From Balaenoptera acutorostrata (lineage: Eukaryota > Chordata > Mammalia > Artiodactyla > Balaenopteridae), in contig NC_080074.1 in the NCBI RefSeq assembly GCF_949987535.1, positions 43,197,641 through 43,261,640 on the forward strand: 64,000 nt of DNA, in the 5' to 3' direction. The notes beneath the pieces were generated by a model. That model was not told where the DNA came from. It was given only the letters and a program-made list of their open reading frames with translations, and ran no database searches. Below are positions 60,755-64,000 of this stretch, one piece after another. The first letter of the stretch is position 1, and the number at the start of each line of letters is the position of its first letter. The position numbers were made by a program, and so were the translations under genes.

Positions 60755-61747
60755 TATATATTTAAAAAATCTGCACATATTTAATGTATATAATTCGATG
60801 GGTTTGAACATAAGCAAATATGCATGAAAGCATCACCACAATCCAGGTAATAAACCTATCCATCACCTCCCAAAGTTTCCTCCTGTCTCTTTCCTTTTGT
60901 ATGTGTGTGTGGAACACTTAATCTGAGATCTACCCTCTCAACAAATTTTTCAGTGTGCATTACAGTATTGTTAACTACAGGCACTGTATTGTACAGCAGA
61001 TCTCTAGAATTTATTCACCTTGCATGACTGAAACTTTATACCCATTGAGCAACACCTCCCCGTTTCCTCCTCCCCCCAACCCCTGGTACCATTCTACTCT
61101 CTGCTTCTATGAGCTTGGGATCATAATGAGATATCACTTCACACCTATTAGGATGGATATTTATCAGAAACACAAAAGACAACAAGTGTTGATGAGGATG
61201 TGGAGAAGTTGAAACCCTTGTATGTTGTTGGAGGGAATGGAAAGTGGCGCAGCTGTTATGGAAAACAGAATGGAGCCTCCTCAAAAAAATTAGAAATAGA
61301 ACTACCATATGATCCAGCAGTCTCACTTCTGAGTATATATCCAAAAGAATTGGCATCTGAATCTCAGAGAGGTATCTGCACTCCCATGTTTACTGCAACA
61401 TTATTCACAATATCCGAAATATAGAAACAATCTAAATGTCTACTGATGGATGAATAGATAAAGAAAATGTAGTGTATACGTACAATGGAATATTATCCAG
61501 CCTTTAAAAAGAAGGAAATTCTGGGAATTCCCTGGTGATCCAATGGTTAGGACTCTGTGCTTTCACTGCCGAGGGCCTGGGTTCAATCCCTGGTCGGAGA
61601 ACTAAGATCCCACAAGCTGTGAGGTGCAGCCAAAAAATGTTTTTTAATAAATAAATAAAAAGAAGGAAATTCTACCACATGCAACAACCAAATCCAGGTT
61701 CATATGGATGAAACTGGAGGACCTCATGCAAGTGAAATAAGCCAGTC
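60755..61747 (-). mobile_element. L1 insertion with 5' inversion (twin priming)
   Basis: 60755-61112 is L1 3' UTR in antisense ('gagatctaccctctcaacaa', 'attctactctctgcttctat'). 61115-61747 is the ORF2 C-terminal end in sense ('caaccatatgatccagcag'-type region, then 'atgcaagtgaaataagccag'). The inner ends are adjacent in an intact L1, as expected from twin-primed insertion. A SINE sits inside the inverted part. Confidence 0.8.
61523..61656 (+). mobile_element. Short CHR-related SINE, sense
   Basis: GGGAATTCCCTGGTGATCCA, 'gttcaatccctggtcggaga' and an A-rich/(AAAT)n tail. Perfect 17-bp duplications 'aaaaagaaggaaattct' lie at 61506-61522 and 61657-61673. It is the youngest layer of the nest. Confidence 0.95.
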
Positions 61748-62055
61748 ACAGGAGATAGGGTCTTTAAAGAGGTAATTAAGTTAAAATGAGGTCATTAAAG
61801 TGGGCCCTAACCCAATATGACTAGTGTCCTTATAAGAAGAGGAGATTAGGACACAAACACAAAGGAAAGACCATGTGATGACAGAGGGAGAAAATGGCCA
61901 TCTACAAGCCAAAGAGAGGCTTCAGAAGAAACCAACGCTGCTAACATCTTGATCTTGAACTCCTAGCCTTCAGAACTCTGAGAAATTTAATTTCTGTTGT
62001 TTAAGGCACCAGGTCTCTTTTACTTTGTTATGACAGCCCTAGGAAACTAATACTC

Positions 62056-62404
62056 TGCTCCTTTTAATGTAAACAGTTTTATTCTCCACTTCACTGCTCT
62101 GAACCCACGCAAGCCTCCCTTGGTAAATCCTTAACCTCATTAAGGCTCTCTGCTAAACAAAAGGCCATTCTCTCAGGATATCTGCCCGTTAGTAGCACAG
62201 AATACCCATAGAAGCTGGGGAATTAGCCTTTCCTTGAACAAGATCAAACTCTTTGGCATATCAGTCTCCTTAAGTTGGAAGGGAGCAATATACAACTCTA
62301 TTCTTCCCTCATAAGAAATATGCTACCTCATAAGAAGCTGGAGGCATCTACAGCCAGATTTTCTTCTGTTTGCTTGAAGCAGCCGGTCTCCCCTTCCCAC
62401 TTCA
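62056..62404. other. Intergenic, nothing recognised
   Basis: Unassigned sequence. Confidence 0.45.
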
Positions 62405-62650
62405 TTCACATGCATTCATTCACCTAGTCTTAAGAGCCTCTGGGGTACAGGCCACTGTGTGCAGACCAGCTCCAGCCCTCATGGGGCTTATTTCCTAGTG
62501 GAGAGACAGACATTAAAAGAGTAAACAGACCAATAAAATATAAATTGCTCAGGGATGCATGTTGGATGTGAGAGGGAAAGAGGGATTCACGATGATTTCA
62601 AGGTTTGACCCGAGCAACTAAAAGGATGGAGTTGCCATTTATGGAGCTGA
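62405..62650 (-). mobile_element. L2 fragment, antisense
   Basis: 'gctccagccctcatggggct', 'agtggagagacagacattaa' and 'cacgatgatttcaaggtttg' match the reversed L2 3' region. Confidence 0.65.
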
Positions 62651-62754
62651 ATAGGGGTGTGGGTCTCCATGCATTCTTCTGTGTGGAATTCAGTGCTCCC
62701 TACGGGGGGTCCTCATCTCTATTAGGAATTGCTACTGACAGGTGCAGGGCAGAA

Positions 62755-62870
62755 GAGACGGGAACTAACATTTGTTGAGGCTTTAATATTTACCAGTCAC
62801 TCTATCTGGTGCTTTATTATACATTATCTCATTTCTTCTCTACCAAAAAACCTACTAATTTGTATTTTTC
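62755..62870 (-). mobile_element. MIR fragment, antisense
   Basis: 'gggaactaacatttgttgag' and 'ttatacattatctcatttct' match the antisense MIR end. Confidence 0.6.
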
Positions 62871-63599
62871 CATTTAAAAAAAATTGGGGGTGGGAGGTAA
62901 AGCAAATTGAGTCCAAGTGGGATGGAGAAATGCTCCCCAGGTCCACCAAGTTGAAAGTAGCAGAGCCTCTCCAAACTTAGGAAGTCTGTTTGGCTCTCAG
63001 GTATATGTATATTTATCCTATTTTTGAGAAAAGTCCATGGGACAGAAAGCTTGAAAGGTGCTGGGAAAGACAAAGGGGCCCAGGGGTAAAAAGATCATTG
63101 GGGAAAATGGGAGAAAGTCTCAAGTAAACCAAAAAATTCTTTAAAACTAGTTCTTCTCGGATTCAGTATCTGGACTGAGCCACATTCTTTGCCCAGCTCT
63201 GCATTTCAGTTCTCTGTGCCTTCATTGCCACAGCCCACCCCTCCCCCTCCCCCTCCCTCCCACAAATCATTCTGAGACATCCACGAAGGGAAGTCCCAGC
63301 TATGGAGATAGGCAACTTTGCTACGAAGGCACCGTTAACTCTTCATCTCTAAACCCGTCTACACTCCTAACATCTCTACCTAATTGTAAATTCAGTTTTC
63401 AGGTTAAACTCAAGTTCAGAACTTGTCAATTGTAAATTACCTCTCTTCTACTATTTCCCAGTTCTACCATGGCATTATGATTTTTCCTATCAGCTGGGCT
63501 TGACGCTTAGAAGTCTTTTGTCTCACACCCATGCAGGTCTAAGATCTACCTCCTCAGTATCTTACACAGCCCTTCCTATAATTGAAGGTTACTACCATC
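62871..63599. other. Intergenic, nothing recognised except a C-rich tract
   Basis: Unassigned apart from the pyrimidine tract at 63237-63261. Confidence 0.45.
63237..63261 (-). repeat. C-rich tract, possible minus-strand G-quadruplex
   Basis: Five runs of three to five C's separated by single T's. The minus strand therefore has the G3+N1 pattern of a stable quadruplex. Confidence 0.7.
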
Positions 63600-64000
63600 T
63601 GCTGTGCCACGGGCCTTCATGACCTCCCGCTTGGATTTCAGCAATAACCTCCTGTTTCCCATCCCATCTCGATCACTTTCTCCTTCTATCCACCCCATAT
63701 CTCTCTGTCAGATTGATTTTTTTCTAAAGCTCAGCTCTGAAACTGTCAGTGTTTCCCTGTTGCTGCCAAAATAAATACAAATCCTCAGATTCCCATTCAA
63801 GCCCCACCCAATTCCATTTCTCATCCCTGATCTCCCTATGTAGCATCTTCTATGGATAACTGCAGTAACGTGCTTCTACACACTATTTCCCTCTGACTTT
63901 TCCATCTTCATCCCTTTGCCTCTACTGTCATTTGAATCCTACATATCATCCAAGGCTTATTTCAAATCTTATCTGCTCCATAAAGTAACTTGCTGGTGAC
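63600..64000 (+). mobile_element. L2 fragment, sense, cut by the window end
   Basis: 'gatttcagcaataacctcct', 'gattgatttttttctaaagc' and 'acaaatcctcagattcccat' follow L2 ORF2 order to the last base. Confidence 0.65.

Larger units (their letters stand above)
60690..62055 (+). mobile_element. MLT1 LTR, sense, split by an L1
   Basis: 60690-60754 ('gttgtggctgaattgtgtcc', 'gttgaagtcctaaccctgag') is the LTR start. 61748-62055 ('gatagggtctttaaagaggt', 'atatgactagtgtccttata', 'ccctaggaaactaatac') is the rest. Together they form an MLT1A-like LTR whose middle is occupied by an L1. It is a solo LTR with no coding sequence. Confidence 0.85.

Overview
This is vertebrate nuclear DNA, almost certainly from a cetacean (whale or dolphin) or a very close cetartiodactyl relative. 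Seven to eight tRNA-derived SINEs of the CHR type are present. The BovB and Bov-tA elements expected in ruminants were not seen. A nearly full-length L1 of the cetartiodactyl kind is also present. Coding DNA is sparse, split into exons with GT/AG junctions and embedded in old mammalian repeats (MIR, L2, MLT1, MER5A, Tigger-like). None of the sequence looks prokaryotic.

Two protein genes lie on the + strand, in the arrangement found on human 12q21.2. From 1 to about 28.9 kb is the 3' half of OSBPL8 (ORP8), an ER-anchored lipid-exchange protein. Eight coding exons (2211-25628) give its last 312 codons: the end of the OSBP-related lipid-binding domain, a basic/serine-rich linker, a short coiled coil and the C-terminal membrane anchor. 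A long 3' UTR follows. From about 32.15 kb a CpG-rich promoter leads into BBS10, a chaperonin-like Bardet-Biedl protein. It has two coding exons (32407-32591 and 33024-35004) encoding 721 residues. The two genes point the same way with roughly 3.5 kb between them. I see no evidence that they share a pathway.

The largest OSBPL8 intron (7958-21643) is mostly a nested LINE structure. An old + strand L1 (8040-8360 and 14791-20465) was split by a 6.4 kb full-length but mutated younger L1 in antisense, and also carries a CHR SINE.

From about 36.5 kb to the end no gene could be recognised. That region holds L2, MIR and MLT1 remnants, 5'-truncated L1s, CHR SINEs, microsatellites and several kilobases of unassigned sequence. 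Its best features are three perfect or near-perfect hairpins (39192-39230, 41567-41593, 45047-45074), an AT-rich stretch near 56.4 kb that resembles a conserved enhancer, and a three-layer nested insertion at 60.7-62.05 kb (MLT1 holding an L1 with a 5' inversion, holding a SINE).

No clear new protein system was found. The most gene-relevant oddity is a diverged 46-bp tandem duplication across the BBS10 exon 1 splice donor. Repeat family names come from recalled consensus sequences, so subfamilies and exact ends are approximate.
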